Shown here: one piece after another, positions 1 through 6,853 of the stretch
Layout of the letters: each line of letters opens with the position of its first letter
Position numbering within the stretch: position 1 is the first letter of the stretch
Assembly (NCBI RefSeq): GCF_937926365.1
Contig: NZ_CALAOH010000149.1
Span: 1-32,496 of the forward strand
From: an uncultured Azohydromonas sp.
GTDB taxonomy: Bacteria; Pseudomonadota; Gammaproteobacteria; Burkholderiales; Burkholderiaceae_C
DNA length: 32,496 nucleotides
Direction of reading: 5' to 3'
The notes under the pieces: model-generated
The model's database searches: none
Told to the model about the DNA's origin: nothing
The model's input: only the letters and a program-made list of their open reading frames with translations
Made by a program: the position numbers and the translations under genes

Positions 1-39
1 CTGGCCGGCGATGACGATGAGCGGCGTGCCGTTGGCCAT
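1..39 (-). CDS. Possible start of a further gene, cut by the left edge
   Basis: Five bases after the stop of the TonB-like frame an ATG (37-39, minus strand) opens a frame that stays open to the window edge and reads MANGTPLIVIAGQ. Twelve of its thirteen visible codons end in G or C, as real genes here do. Only 13 residues are visible, so no family can be named. It could equally be the continuation of the upstream gene after a frameshift. Confidence 0.25.
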   Translation of the reverse strand, partial: MANGTPLIVIAGQ

Positions 40-44
40 GTGCT

Positions 45-383
45 TCACGGCGGCGCGGGCGGGGCCGTGAAGGCTGGCGGCTGCGGCGCGGGCGTCGGGG
101 CGCTGGTGATCACGGGCTTGGGTGCCGGCGTCGGCTTGAGCTTGGGCGGCTCGCGCTTCACCGGCGCCGGCACCGGGGGCGGCGGCGCGGGGACGGGCGC
201 GGGCGGGGCGATGAAGTTGACCGTCAGCGGAATCACCTCGGCAACGGCTTCGCGCACCGGCTCCAGCTGCAGCAAGCCCCAGCCCAGCGCCACGTGTGCC
301 GCCAGCATCCCCGCACCCAGCGCGCGGCGGGCGTTGGGCGTCATCGGCTCGGGGTGGCCGGCAGGCAGGGGCGGCAAATTCAT
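45..383 (-). CDS. TonB-like energy transducer, N-terminal part only
   Basis: The 112-residue product has a short N-terminus, one membrane helix at about residues 23-40, then a proline/alanine/lysine-rich stretch (about 60-112) typical of the periplasm-spanning linker of TonB. TonB couples the ExbB-ExbD proton motor to outer-membrane siderophore and haem receptors. The frame ends at TGA (45-47) directly after the proline-rich linker, so the globular C-terminal domain that contacts the TonB box of receptors is missing; full TonB proteins are about 220-280 residues. Either the gene is truncated, or a frameshift lies in the GC-rich repeats near the contig end. GGAG about 8 bases before ATG 383 can serve as ribosome binding site; an alternative start is ATG 344. 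A Fur-box-like palindrome lies about 60 bases upstream. TonB family is an inference from architecture, as the diagnostic domain is absent. Confidence 0.6.
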   Translation of the reverse strand: MNLPPLPAGHPEPMTPNARRALGAGMLAAHVALGWGLLQLEPVREAVAEVIPLTVNFIAPPAPVPAPPPPVPAPVKREPPKLKPTPAPKPVITSAPTPAPQPPAFTAPPAPP

Positions 384-440
384 CGAGGGCTCCGCGGTCG
401 CTTCAGACCAAGGTCACAAACTGTGTGAGGGGATTCTAAA

Positions 441-455
441 CAAGAATTATTCTCA
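441..455. promoter_or_regulatory. Candidate Fur box upstream of the tonB-like gene
   Basis: CAAGAATTATTCTCA is a near-perfect 7-1-7 inverted repeat. Read on the minus strand, TGAGAAT-A-ATTCTTG matches the 7-1-7 Fur core TGATAAT-N-ATTATCA at 11 of 14 arm positions. It lies in an unusually AT-rich patch (about 430-485), some 60 bases upstream of the tonB-like start, where a Fur repressor would block RNA polymerase. A fur gene is present in this window. Binding itself is inferred. Confidence 0.5.
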
Positions 456-550
456 ATCAAACGAAATCTTGAGTTTTCTTAAGCAAGCTGTGGCATGCAG
501 GCGACTCGCGCGGGCACAGCGAGGCCGCGGCCGTGGCTATGCTTGGCCGC

Positions 551-901
551 ATGAAACTGCTGGTTCGTTGGCTGTTGCTGGCCGCCGCGCTGTTGCTGGT
601 GGCCTATCTCTACCCGGGCGTATCGGTGGCGAGCTTCGGCACCGCGATGGTCGCGGCGCTGGTGCTGGGGCTGCTCAACACGGTGGTGAGGCCGCTGCTG
701 GTGCTGCTGACGCTGCCGGTGACGCTGCTGACGCTGGGGCTGTTCCTGTTCGTCATCAACGCCGTGATGTTCTGGTTCGCGGCCTCGATGCTGGACGGTT
801 TCAGCGTCAACGGCTTCGTCGCGGCGCTGATCGGCTCGCTGATCTACAGCGCCTGCGGCATGGTCATCGACTCGGCGATGGAGTCGGTCTTCGGCGCCTG
901 A
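551..901 (+). CDS. Four-helix membrane protein, phage-holin-IV-like family (YvlD type)
   Basis: The protein is about 116 residues and almost entirely hydrophobic, with four membrane helices and short loops. It matches the widespread family annotated as mycobacterial 4-TMS phage holin / YvlD (Pfam PF04020), recognised by the opening LLVRWLLLAAALLLVAYLYP and the loop LLNTVVRPLL after helix two. The family is chromosomal and housekeeping-like in most bacteria; its biochemical role is unknown, and nothing phage-like surrounds it. The ATG at 551 gives the usual family N-terminus (MKLLVRW); GTG 533 and ATG 539 are in-frame alternatives without a better ribosome binding site. It stands alone, divergent from the tonB-like gene, and its end abuts a REP-like palindrome. 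Confidence 0.75.
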   Translation: MKLLVRWLLLAAALLLVAYLYPGVSVASFGTAMVAALVLGLLNTVVRPLLVLLTLPVTLLTLGLFLFVINAVMFWFAASMLDGFSVNGFVAALIGSLIYSACGMVIDSAMESVFGA

Positions 902-906
902 AGCTT

Positions 907-989
907 CATTCCGTTCGCCCTGAGCTTGTCGAAGGGCTCGCGGGCCGGTGGGCCTACAGGGCTTGGGCGGGCTCGGCCCGAACGGAATG
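907..989. repeat. REP-like palindromic element, copy A
   Basis: An 11-base perfect inverted repeat, CATTCCGTTCG (907-917) and CGAACGGAATG (979-989), encloses a second pairing GAGC/GCTC. The left arm continues into CTGAGCTTGTCGAAGGGC, found again at 22082-22099. It lies between two convergent genes (the holin-like gene and bepA), a common place for REP elements, and may act as a bidirectional transcript end. Confidence 0.7.
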
Positions 990-1011
990 CCTTCTCAAAG
1001 AGCGCTGGCGC

Positions 1012-2628
1012 TCAGCGCTGGTTGCGCATCTCATCGGCCAGTTCGCGCCGGCGCGCCTCCATCTCGCGCAGCCGCGCGTCGATGATGGAAGCCTCAATGA
1101 AGTCCGACGCTGCGCCGCTGCGCGCGAGCTGCTGGCCGGCGCGCAGCCGGTCCACCGCGCCGGGGATGTCGCCCAGCGCCGCGCGCGATTCGGCTTCCGC
1201 GCGCACCGCGCGCAGCTTCAGGCCGAGCTGGTCCGCGCACTGCGCCAGCAGCTGCCAGGCCCCGGCGTCCTCTCGCCGCTCAGCCACCCAGGTCTGCAGC
1301 GCCTCGGTGCTGCGCCGCAGTGATTCGGTACCCGCGCCGGCCCGCGCCGCGGCCAGCGCGGTCTGCGCATGCCACAGCAGCAGCGGGCGCGAGATGCCGC
1401 TGTCGGGCAGCGCCTGCATGCGCTGCTGCGCCGCGCGCGCGTCGCCTCGCGCCAGCAGCGACTGCACGCGCAGCAACTGCAGCCACTGCGCCGCGTCACC
1501 GCCACGCGCGGCCGCTGGCGCCTCGCGCTGCAGCAGCGTGTCGGCCGCGGCCAGCGCGACATCGGCGGGCTCGAACTCGCGCAGCAGCGTGGAGGCCAGC
1601 GCCTGCGCGTACAGCGCGCCCAGCTGCTCGGCCGCGCCCGCGTTCGGGCCGGCCTGCTGGGCCTGGTTGCGGCGCAGCGCCTGCACGGTGGTGTCCATCA
1701 GCACGCGCGCACGCGCCTGCGCCAGCGTGTGCTCGATGGCGCCATCGGGCGGGACGTTCCTAGCGGCATGCGAATCGGCCTGCACGCGGGCGCGGGCCTC
1801 GCCGATGCGCTCGGTGGTCAGCGGGTGCGAGCGCAGGTAGGGATAGTTGTTGCTGTCGTTGAGCCGGTTGGCGTGCTCCAGCTTCTCGAACATGCCCGCC
1901 ACGCCGGCACTGGCATAGCCGGCGTCGCTGTGCACGCCGTAGCCGACGCGGTCGGCCTCGCGCTCCATGTCGCGCGAGTAGTTGAGCTGTCCCTGCACCA
2001 TGGCGGCCTGTCCGCCCACCACGGCCGCCTGCGCCACGGCCGCGTTGCCGGTGCGGCTGGCGGCCAGCACGCCCAGGATCATGGCCGCCATGCCCACCAT
2101 CGACTGGCGCGAGGAGCTGCTGATGCTGCGCGCGATGTGGCGCTGCGTGACGTGCGAGAGCTCGTGCGCCAGCACCGCCGCGAGTTCGTCACGGCTGGCG
2201 GTCATGGCGATGAGCCCCAGGTGCACGCCCACGTGCCCGCCGGGCAGCGCAAAGGCGTTGACGCTGCGGTCCAGCACCAGGAACACCTCCCAGCCGAAGG
2301 CGTTGGCCGTGTCGGCGCCGATCTCGCCGCGTCGGCGCGCCGAGCCCACCAGCGGCTGCCACAGCGACTGCACGTAGTCCAGCAGAAGCGCGTCGTCGAG
2401 GTAGGCCGGGTCGCGGCGGACCTCGCGCATGATCTGCTCGCCCAGGCGGCGCTCGGTATCGACGCTGAACTCGCCCGAGACCGAATCGCCCAGCGCGGGC
2501 AGGGCCGAAGGCGAGGAGGGCGAGGTCTGCGCCCGCGGCGCGGCGGCTGGCAGCGCGGCCAGCGCCAGGCCGGCAACGAGGGCAGAGGCGGCAAGGGAGT
2601 GCTTCAAGGTCGCTGGAGGGGGCTGCAA
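1012..2628 (-). CDS. bepA: Periplasmic M48 zinc metalloprotease with TPR tail, BepA type
   Basis: The 538-residue protein starts with a signal peptide (hydrophobic about 11-30, AAAPRAQ cleavage region). The peptidase M48 domain holds the zinc-binding, catalytic HELSH (155-159), the third ligand in EREAD (222-226) and a downstream HPLT histidine. The rest is alpha-helical and alanine/arginine-rich, as in the TPR domain of BepA (YfgC). In E. coli BepA is periplasmic, promotes LptD maturation and degrades stalled outer-membrane proteins; lptD and surA lie elsewhere in this window. E. coli BepA is 487 residues, so this one is slightly longer. No ATG opens the frame: the first start is TTG 2628, and TTG 2607 would give a more usual signal peptide (MKHSLAAS). 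It is divergent from moaC. The family is clear; the precise substrate is inferred. Confidence 0.88.
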   Translation of the reverse strand: MQPPPATLKHSLAASALVAGLALAALPAAAPRAQTSPSSPSALPALGDSVSGEFSVDTERRLGEQIMREVRRDPAYLDDALLLDYVQSLWQPLVGSARRRGEIGADTANAFGWEVFLVLDRSVNAFALPGGHVGVHLGLIAMTASRDELAAVLAHELSHVTQRHIARSISSSSRQSMVGMAAMILGVLAASRTGNAAVAQAAVVGGQAAMVQGQLNYSRDMEREADRVGYGVHSDAGYASAGVAGMFEKLEHANRLNDSNNYPYLRSHPLTTERIGEARARVQADSHAARNVPPDGAIEHTLAQARARVLMDTTVQALRRNQAQQAGPNAGAAEQLGALYAQALASTLLREFEPADVALAAADTLLQREAPAAARGGDAAQWLQLLRVQSLLARGDARAAQQRMQALPDSGISRPLLLWHAQTALAAARAGAGTESLRRSTEALQTWVAERREDAGAWQLLAQCADQLGLKLRAVRAEAESRAALGDIPGAVDRLRAGQQLARSGAASDFIEASIIDARLREMEARRRELADEMRNQR

Positions 2629-2676
2629 AACGGCTGGCTATGATCGCACCGCGCTTTTGCTGCCAGGTTTCTCGCC

Positions 2677-3159
2677 ATGAACAACCCGCTCACCCACTTC
2701 GACAGCCAGGGCCAAGCCCACATGGTGGACGTCTCGGCCAAGGTCGCCACGCACCGCGTGGCGCGCGCCAGCGGCAGCATCCGCATGCTGCCCGAGACGC
2801 TGGCGCTGATCCGCGAGGGCACGACCAAGAAGGGCGACGTGCTGGGCATCGCCCGCATCGCCGCGATCCAGGCCGCCAAGCGCACATCGGACCTGATCCC
2901 TCTGTGCCACCCGCTGCCGCTCACGCGCGTGGCGGTGGAGCTCGATATCGACGAGGCACTGCCCGGCGTGCGCTGCACGGTCCAGGCCGAGACGGTGGGC
3001 GTCACCGGTGTCGAGATGGAAGCCCTCACGGCGGTGCAGGTCGGCCTGCTCACCATTTATGACATGTGCAAGGCCGCCGACAAGGGCATGGTCATGAGCG
3101 ACATCCGCCTGCTGGAGAAGAAGGGCGGCAAGTCGGGACACTGGCAGGCCGGGGGCTGA
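2677..3159 (+). CDS. moaC: Cyclic pyranopterin monophosphate synthase MoaC
   Basis: MoaC converts the cyclic nucleotide made by MoaA from GTP into cyclic pyranopterin monophosphate, the second step of molybdenum cofactor synthesis in the cytoplasm. The 160-residue length is standard. Conserved blocks are visible in order: TKKGDVLGIARIA (about 49-61), LIPLCHPLPL (about 73-82), the GVEMEALTAV stretch and YDMCKAADKGM near the C-terminus, which carries the active-site lysine/aspartate pair of the family. The ATG at 2677 agrees with the family N-terminus (a short tail, then a FD..G.A.MVDVS motif). No other molybdopterin gene is next to it, so it appears monocistronic. A TATGAT -10-like hexamer lies at 2639-2644 without a convincing -35. 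Confidence 0.96.
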   Translation: MNNPLTHFDSQGQAHMVDVSAKVATHRVARASGSIRMLPETLALIREGTTKKGDVLGIARIAAIQAAKRTSDLIPLCHPLPLTRVAVELDIDEALPGVRCTVQAETVGVTGVEMEALTAVQVGLLTIYDMCKAADKGMVMSDIRLLEKKGGKSGHWQAGG

Positions 3160-3165
3160 ACCCGG

Positions 3166-3185
3166 GGCGCGGCGCACGCCGCGCC
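3166..3185. terminator. GC hairpin between convergent moaC and pglL-like genes
   Basis: GGCGCGGC-GCAC-GCCGCGCC is a perfect 8-base stem with a 4-base loop, filling the 33-base gap between the two convergent stop codons. No T-run follows on either strand, so it is a weak or Rho-assisted bidirectional terminator at best. Confidence 0.5.
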
Positions 3186-3192
3186 GCCTCCG

Positions 3193-4914
3193 TCAAGGCA
3201 TCACGTCCAGGAAATCACGCCACTCCAGCGCCTTTTCCGGCGCCTCGCACTGGAAGGGCTTCTCGTCGGCCGCCTTGAGCACCGAGTTGGCCGCGCACGG
3301 CGCGAAGAAGGCTTCCGACTGCGGATAGTGGAACTCCCGCAGCCGCTGCGCGACGTGGCGCGCGCGGTCGAGGTCCCCCGCATCGGCCAGCGCTTCGGCC
3401 CAGGCCAGCATCAGCCGCGTGTCGAGCAGGAAATGCGTGGCGCGCTCGAAGGCCACCAGCGCATCGGCCGGGACGTCGGCCGTCGTGGCGGCGGCGTAGT
3501 CGGCATGGTGAGCGAAGAAGACGCTGTGCTGGCCGTCCTCGATGCGCTGCGCCAGCGGACCCGCGTCCGCGCCGGGCGAGAAGATCGACACCACGCGGCC
3601 GTAATCCATCAGCGAGAACACCGCCCCCGCCGCCAGCAGCAGCCCGGGCAGCCGCGACGCCAGGGCGCGCCGGGGCGCCGCAACGGCTTCGAGCGGGACC
3701 GCCGACGGCGTGCCCAGGCACACGCCCCACATCCACGCCGCCGGCAGCAGGAAATAGGCATACCACAGCGGGTACTCCAACTGACTGTGCAGCGCCACCA
3801 GCAGCACCATCACGAAGAGGGCGCGCAGCGCCGTGCCCGCGACGCCCTTCACGGCCCAGGTGCGCCGCCATGCCTGCCATAAGGCCAGTCCCAGCAAGGC
3901 CAGCACCAGCAGCGCCAGCGGCACGCCCAGCTCCACCGCGAACTGCAGCACCACGTTGTGGGTGTGATCGAAGAAAGCCACCGGGCGGCCGGGGAAGGGG
4001 GTCAAGGTCCAGGCGAAGTTGAACTCGCCGAAGCCCACGCCCGTCCAGGGTTGCTGCGCAATCATCTCCAGGGTATTGCGCCAGATACCGAAGCGCGAAC
4101 CGGAGACGTCGGCCTCGCCCAGCCGCGTGGCAGCACCCAGCGCGCTTCCCTCCTGCAGTGTCTTGAGCGCCATCGCCCAGGCCGCATAGAACAGCGGCGC
4201 CCCCAGCAGCAGCAGCCGGCCCGGCCGCGACAGCCGCTTGTCCACCACCCCCCACAGTGCCAGCAGCAGCACGCCCAGGGTGCCCGTGCGCGATCCCGAC
4301 AGCTCCACCCCAACCACCATCAGCGCGCCCAGCAGGGCCGTACTGCGGATGGAAAAGCGTCCGGCCTCGCGCAGCGGCACCAGCGCCACCAGCGACCACA
4401 GCAGCAGTGTGCTGAGGTGGTTGGGCTGACGCAGGTTGCCCACGGCGCGTCCGGGCAGGCCCGAGCGGGCCATCACCACGCCGTCGGCCCAGCCGGGCGC
4501 AAAGACCTGCACCAGGGCGATCACGCTGCTGAGCACGCCCACCACCACCCATCCCAGCAAGAACACCTGCAGCGCCACCGCGCGTGCAGGCCCCTGCAGC
4601 GCCGCACCGGACCAAGCCATGACCAGCGCGCCCAGCAGCAGCCCTAGCGCCGAGGCCGCCAGGCTGGCCGGCAACGCCACCACGGCAGACCACAGCACGC
4701 TCACCACCAGCAGCGCCAGTGCCCCGAGCAGCGCAACGGCCGCGCGCCCGCCCGCCCGCGCGCGCGGCATCCCAAGCAATGCGGCAAACACGCCCCAAAG
4801 CCCCAGTGCCGCCGCCTGGTTGAAGAAAGTGGCGGAGGGCGGCAGGTTGAAAGCCACCAGGACAGGCACACAGCAGGCCAGCAGCGCCGCCAGCGACAGC
4901 GCAGGAGAAGGCAT
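3193..4914 (-). CDS. O-oligosaccharyltransferase, PglL/TfpO (Wzy_C) family
   Basis: The 573-residue polytopic protein has about 11-12 hydrophobic helices and a soluble C-terminal tail (about 460-573). Hallmarks of the PglL/TfpO branch of the O-antigen ligase superfamily are present: GNLRQPNHLSTL (159-170), SGSRTG (206-211), SRFGIWRN (273-280) and, in the large periplasmic loop, DHTHNVVLQFAVELG (316-330) with its conserved histidine. Such enzymes transfer a lipid-linked glycan onto serine or threonine of exported proteins. The next gene upstream on the same strand is the major pilin, the arrangement known for tfpO/pilO beside pilA in Pseudomonas and Acinetobacter, so pilin is the likely acceptor. 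ATG 4914 is chosen because it begins the first membrane helix; the in-frame extension to 5100 is polar and unlike the family. A terminator and a 447-base spacer separate it from pilA. A WaaL or Wzy role is possible but less likely given the RQPNH motif and the neighbour. Confidence 0.82.
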   Translation of the reverse strand: MPSPALSLAALLACCVPVLVAFNLPPSATFFNQAAALGLWGVFAALLGMPRARAGGRAAVALLGALALLVVSVLWSAVVALPASLAASALGLLLGALVMAWSGAALQGPARAVALQVFLLGWVVVGVLSSVIALVQVFAPGWADGVVMARSGLPGRAVGNLRQPNHLSTLLLWSLVALVPLREAGRFSIRSTALLGALMVVGVELSGSRTGTLGVLLLALWGVVDKRLSRPGRLLLLGAPLFYAAWAMALKTLQEGSALGAATRLGEADVSGSRFGIWRNTLEMIAQQPWTGVGFGEFNFAWTLTPFPGRPVAFFDHTHNVVLQFAVELGVPLALLVLALLGLALWQAWRRTWAVKGVAGTALRALFVMVLLVALHSQLEYPLWYAYFLLPAAWMWGVCLGTPSAVPLEAVAAPRRALASRLPGLLLAAGAVFSLMDYGRVVSIFSPGADAGPLAQRIEDGQHSVFFAHHADYAAATTADVPADALVAFERATHFLLDTRLMLAWAEALADAGDLDRARHVAQRLREFHYPQSEAFFAPCAANSVLKAADEKPFQCEAPEKALEWRDFLDVMP

Positions 4915-5361
4915 CGGAAGCACAGATGAAGCGTTTGAGCGAAGGCGGCGCACTCTAGCAAGAAGCTCCTGCACTCCCCTGTGCCGCACTGCACAAGGTT
5001 GTGGACAGTGATCTGGACAACTCCGGCTTGTCCACACACCACAGGCCGCAGTGCCGAGTTGTTGTGTTTTCGAAAGAACTAATCCATCCGTGGGCCGCAC
5101 AGCCTTGTACCTGGCACAAGCTGTTGATAAGCAAGGGGAAAATAGAGTTGCCCACAGTTCAGGACGCGCTCTACTACCAATACCAATTTATGAAGTGGCT
5201 TTCGATGCCAGTCGTTGTGGATGCCATGACGAGCTCCGCGACCCTTGCACCGGCCGTGCACAACCTTGTGGGCAACCTTGTGCGGGCACAAAAAAGACCG
5301 CCAGGGCGGTCTTCGGAATGGGATGCGGCCCGGGCCTCGGCACGCTGCCGGCAACGGCGGC
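4915..5361. other. AT-rich spacer with DnaA-box-like 9-mers between pilA and pglL-like gene
   Basis: No gene was recognised here. Bases 5041-5220 contain 91 G or C of 180 (hand count, about 51%) against about two thirds in the flanks. The spacer holds a perfect inverted repeat TGTGGACA (5000-5007) / TGTCCACA (5029-5036), including TTGTCCACA (5028-5036), one mismatch from the DnaA box TTATCCACA. It also holds TTATCAACA on the minus strand (5122-5130, one mismatch), TTGCCCACA (5148-5156) and, on the minus strand, GCATCCACA (5216-5224), two mismatches each. A direct repeat CAACCTTGTG occurs at 5261-5270 and 5273-5282. It must contain the pglL-like promoter unless that gene is read from pilA. Frames across it have poor codon use. 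Confidence 0.6.
5290..5313 (-). terminator. Rho-independent terminator of pilA
   Basis: On the minus strand AAGACCGC-CCTG-GCGGTCTT forms a perfect 8-base stem (5294-5301 with 5306-5313) followed by a run of six T (5295-5290). It lies about 50 bases after the pilA stop, so most pilin message should end before the pglL-like gene. Confidence 0.85.
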
Positions 5362-5838
5362 TCAGGAGGCCGCGGACGCTGCGTTGCCCGCGCCGGCCGG
5401 GTTGTTCCTGCGGATCAGCTCCGAGGCAGCGTCGTGGGTCACGCTGGTGGAGTTGAGCCAGACTACGCTGCTGGTGCCCGGCTGCGGAGTGAAAGTGATG
5501 GTCTTGCCATCCACGCCGTTGCCCAAGCCGCTGGCCAGCGTCAGGGTGATCACGCCGTCGGCGACGGTCGCGGAGGCGACCTCCTTAGTGGGCGTGAACG
5601 CCGGTACGCCCTGGGCGCCCTGGCTGCAGCCGGCCAGCGCGCCGCCCTGCTCCTGGATGCACAGGCCCACGGCCGTCTTGAGCGCGTCGGCCGAGCGCAG
5701 CGCGTTGCCCACGCGGGCCTTGACGATGTAGTTCTGGTACAGCGGCAAGCCCACGGCGCCCAGGATGCCGATGATCGCCACGACGATCATCAGCTCGATG
5801 AGCGTGAAACCCCGTTGCTCGAGGCGGGTGCTTCGCAT
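5362..5838 (-). CDS. pilA: Type IV major pilin (PilA-like prepilin)
   Basis: The 158-residue prepilin has a short basic leader, MRSTRLEQRG, cleaved by prepilin peptidase between Gly10 and Phe11. The mature N-terminus FTLIELMIVVAIIGILGAVG contains the essential Glu at mature position 5 and forms the hydrophobic assembly helix. The rest is a globular pilin head, with two cysteines only eleven residues apart (60 and 71) instead of the usual C-terminal disulfide loop. The chain ends in a low-complexity Pro/Gly/Asn/Ala/Ser tail (about 146-158, final residue Ser). AGGAGG about 8 bases before ATG 5838 fixes the start; the frame extends further upstream without family similarity. It has its own strong terminator, and the next gene downstream is a PglL/TfpO-type glycosyltransferase. 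No sigma-54 site typical of pilA promoters was found in the 186-base leader. It could be a minor pilin, but length and leader favour the major subunit. Confidence 0.9.
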   Translation of the reverse strand: MRSTRLEQRGFTLIELMIVVAIIGILGAVGLPLYQNYIVKARVGNALRSADALKTAVGLCIQEQGGALAGCSQGAQGVPAFTPTKEVASATVADGVITLTLASGLGNGVDGKTITFTPQPGTSSVVWLNSTSVTHDAASELIRRNNPAGAGNAASAAS

Positions 5839-6024
5839 GGAACGTCCTCCTTCCCTTGGTCTGTGAGAGGTGGTTGCACCGGCACCACGACGGCACCGGG
5901 GCCGCGGCCGGAGGACGGGTTTGTGAGTGAAGTAAACGCTCGCCGCCCCGGTGGCGCCATGCTGGGGCTGGTGCCGAGGCAACGGGCTCGGGACAAACGT
6001 CAGGCGCCGCCCACTTGGACCCGC

Positions 6025-6813
6025 TCAGTCAAGCTGCCAGCGGTCACCCGTGTGCAGCGCGTGCGCCTTGACGCCGTGGCGGCGCAGTTGCGCCATCACC
6101 GTGCGCACCTCGCCGGGCTTGACGTGCGTGATGTGCAGCTGCGCTGGCTCCTGCGACTGCTGCAGTTGGTGCAGCGGCTGCGTCGCCAGCGCCGAAGGGC
6201 ATAGGTGGCGGCTGAGCTGGGCCAGCGTCGCTTCCTCGTCACAAAAGGAGGTTTCGATCACCAGGTGCGCCACTGGCAGCTGCGCCAGGCGTTGCCACAG
6301 CGCCTCGTTAGGGCCGGTGTCGCCGGTGAAGACCCAGCAAGGCCCCTGTACACGGGCAAAGACGGCAAAGCCCACCGCCGGCACGGTGTGGGCGGCGCTG
6401 AGCACCTCGATGCGGCGCTCTCCCAGCGCAATCTCCTGTCCGACGGCAAAGGGCACCAACACCAGCACCGGTTGCTGTGCCGTGGGCAGTCGCGTGAAGT
6501 CAGGCCAAATGCGGTTGTTGAACAGATGCTCGCGCAGCGCCTGCAGCGTCTCGGGCAACCCATGCACGCGGATGGGCCCGCGGCCGGCGGCGGCGCGCAT
6601 GCGCATGACGCTGTCGGCCAGCAGCGGCACGCCCAGCACATGGTCCAGGTGCGAATGGCTCAGCAGGATGTGGTCGATGCCGGCAAGCTCTTCGAGCGTG
6701 AGCGTGCCCACACCGGTGCCGGCGTCGATAAGCACGTCGCCGTCCAGCAGGAACGAGGTGGTAAAGCTGCCTGCGGCAATCGCACCGGCACAACCCAGGA
6801 CGCGGATTTTCAT
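6025..6813 (-). CDS. Class II cyclic-nucleotide phosphodiesterase-like metallo-beta-lactamase-fold hydrolase
   Basis: The 262-residue protein has a metallo-beta-lactamase fold with the dinuclear metal motif HSHLDH (53-58), further metal ligands in LSAAHTVPAVGFAV and VFTGDTGPNE, and a late histidine in LHITHVKPGE. The form HSHLDHVLGVPLL matches the signature of class II 3',5'-cyclic-AMP phosphodiesterases (Pfam PF02112; yeast Pde1, Vibrio CpdP), and Burkholderiales homologues are annotated this way. The expected reaction is cAMP or cGMP to the 5'-nucleotide, in the cytoplasm, as no signal peptide is evident. It follows the FHA gene by 40 bases and is likely co-transcribed with the phosphatase/FHA pair. 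A ribonuclease Z-like or other phosphodiesterase activity cannot be excluded. Confidence 0.75.
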   Translation of the reverse strand: MKIRVLGCAGAIAAGSFTTSFLLDGDVLIDAGTGVGTLTLEELAGIDHILLSHSHLDHVLGVPLLADSVMRMRAAAGRGPIRVHGLPETLQALREHLFNNRIWPDFTRLPTAQQPVLVLVPFAVGQEIALGERRIEVLSAAHTVPAVGFAVFARVQGPCWVFTGDTGPNEALWQRLAQLPVAHLVIETSFCDEEATLAQLSRHLCPSALATQPLHQLQQSQEPAQLHITHVKPGEVRTVMAQLRRHGVKAHALHTGDRWQLD

Positions 6814-6853
6814 GGGCCGGGATGCGGCGCGCCGAGGATCGCGCCGGTGTGCA

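Noticed and set aside
551..901. Prophage remnant suggested by the holin-like family name
   Set aside because: The family is broadly chromosomal and no integrase, endolysin, capsid gene or attachment site lies nearby.
4985..5290. Replication origin suggested by DnaA-box-like 9-mers
   Set aside because: No dnaA, dnaN, gidA or parAB lies near, no 9-mer is a perfect consensus and there is no 13-mer-like AT-rich unwinding region. It is kept only as a regulatory possibility.
5839..6024. Sigma-54 promoter for pilA
   Set aside because: The leader was scanned on the minus strand for TGGCAC-N5-TTGC; only fragments with wrong spacing were found.
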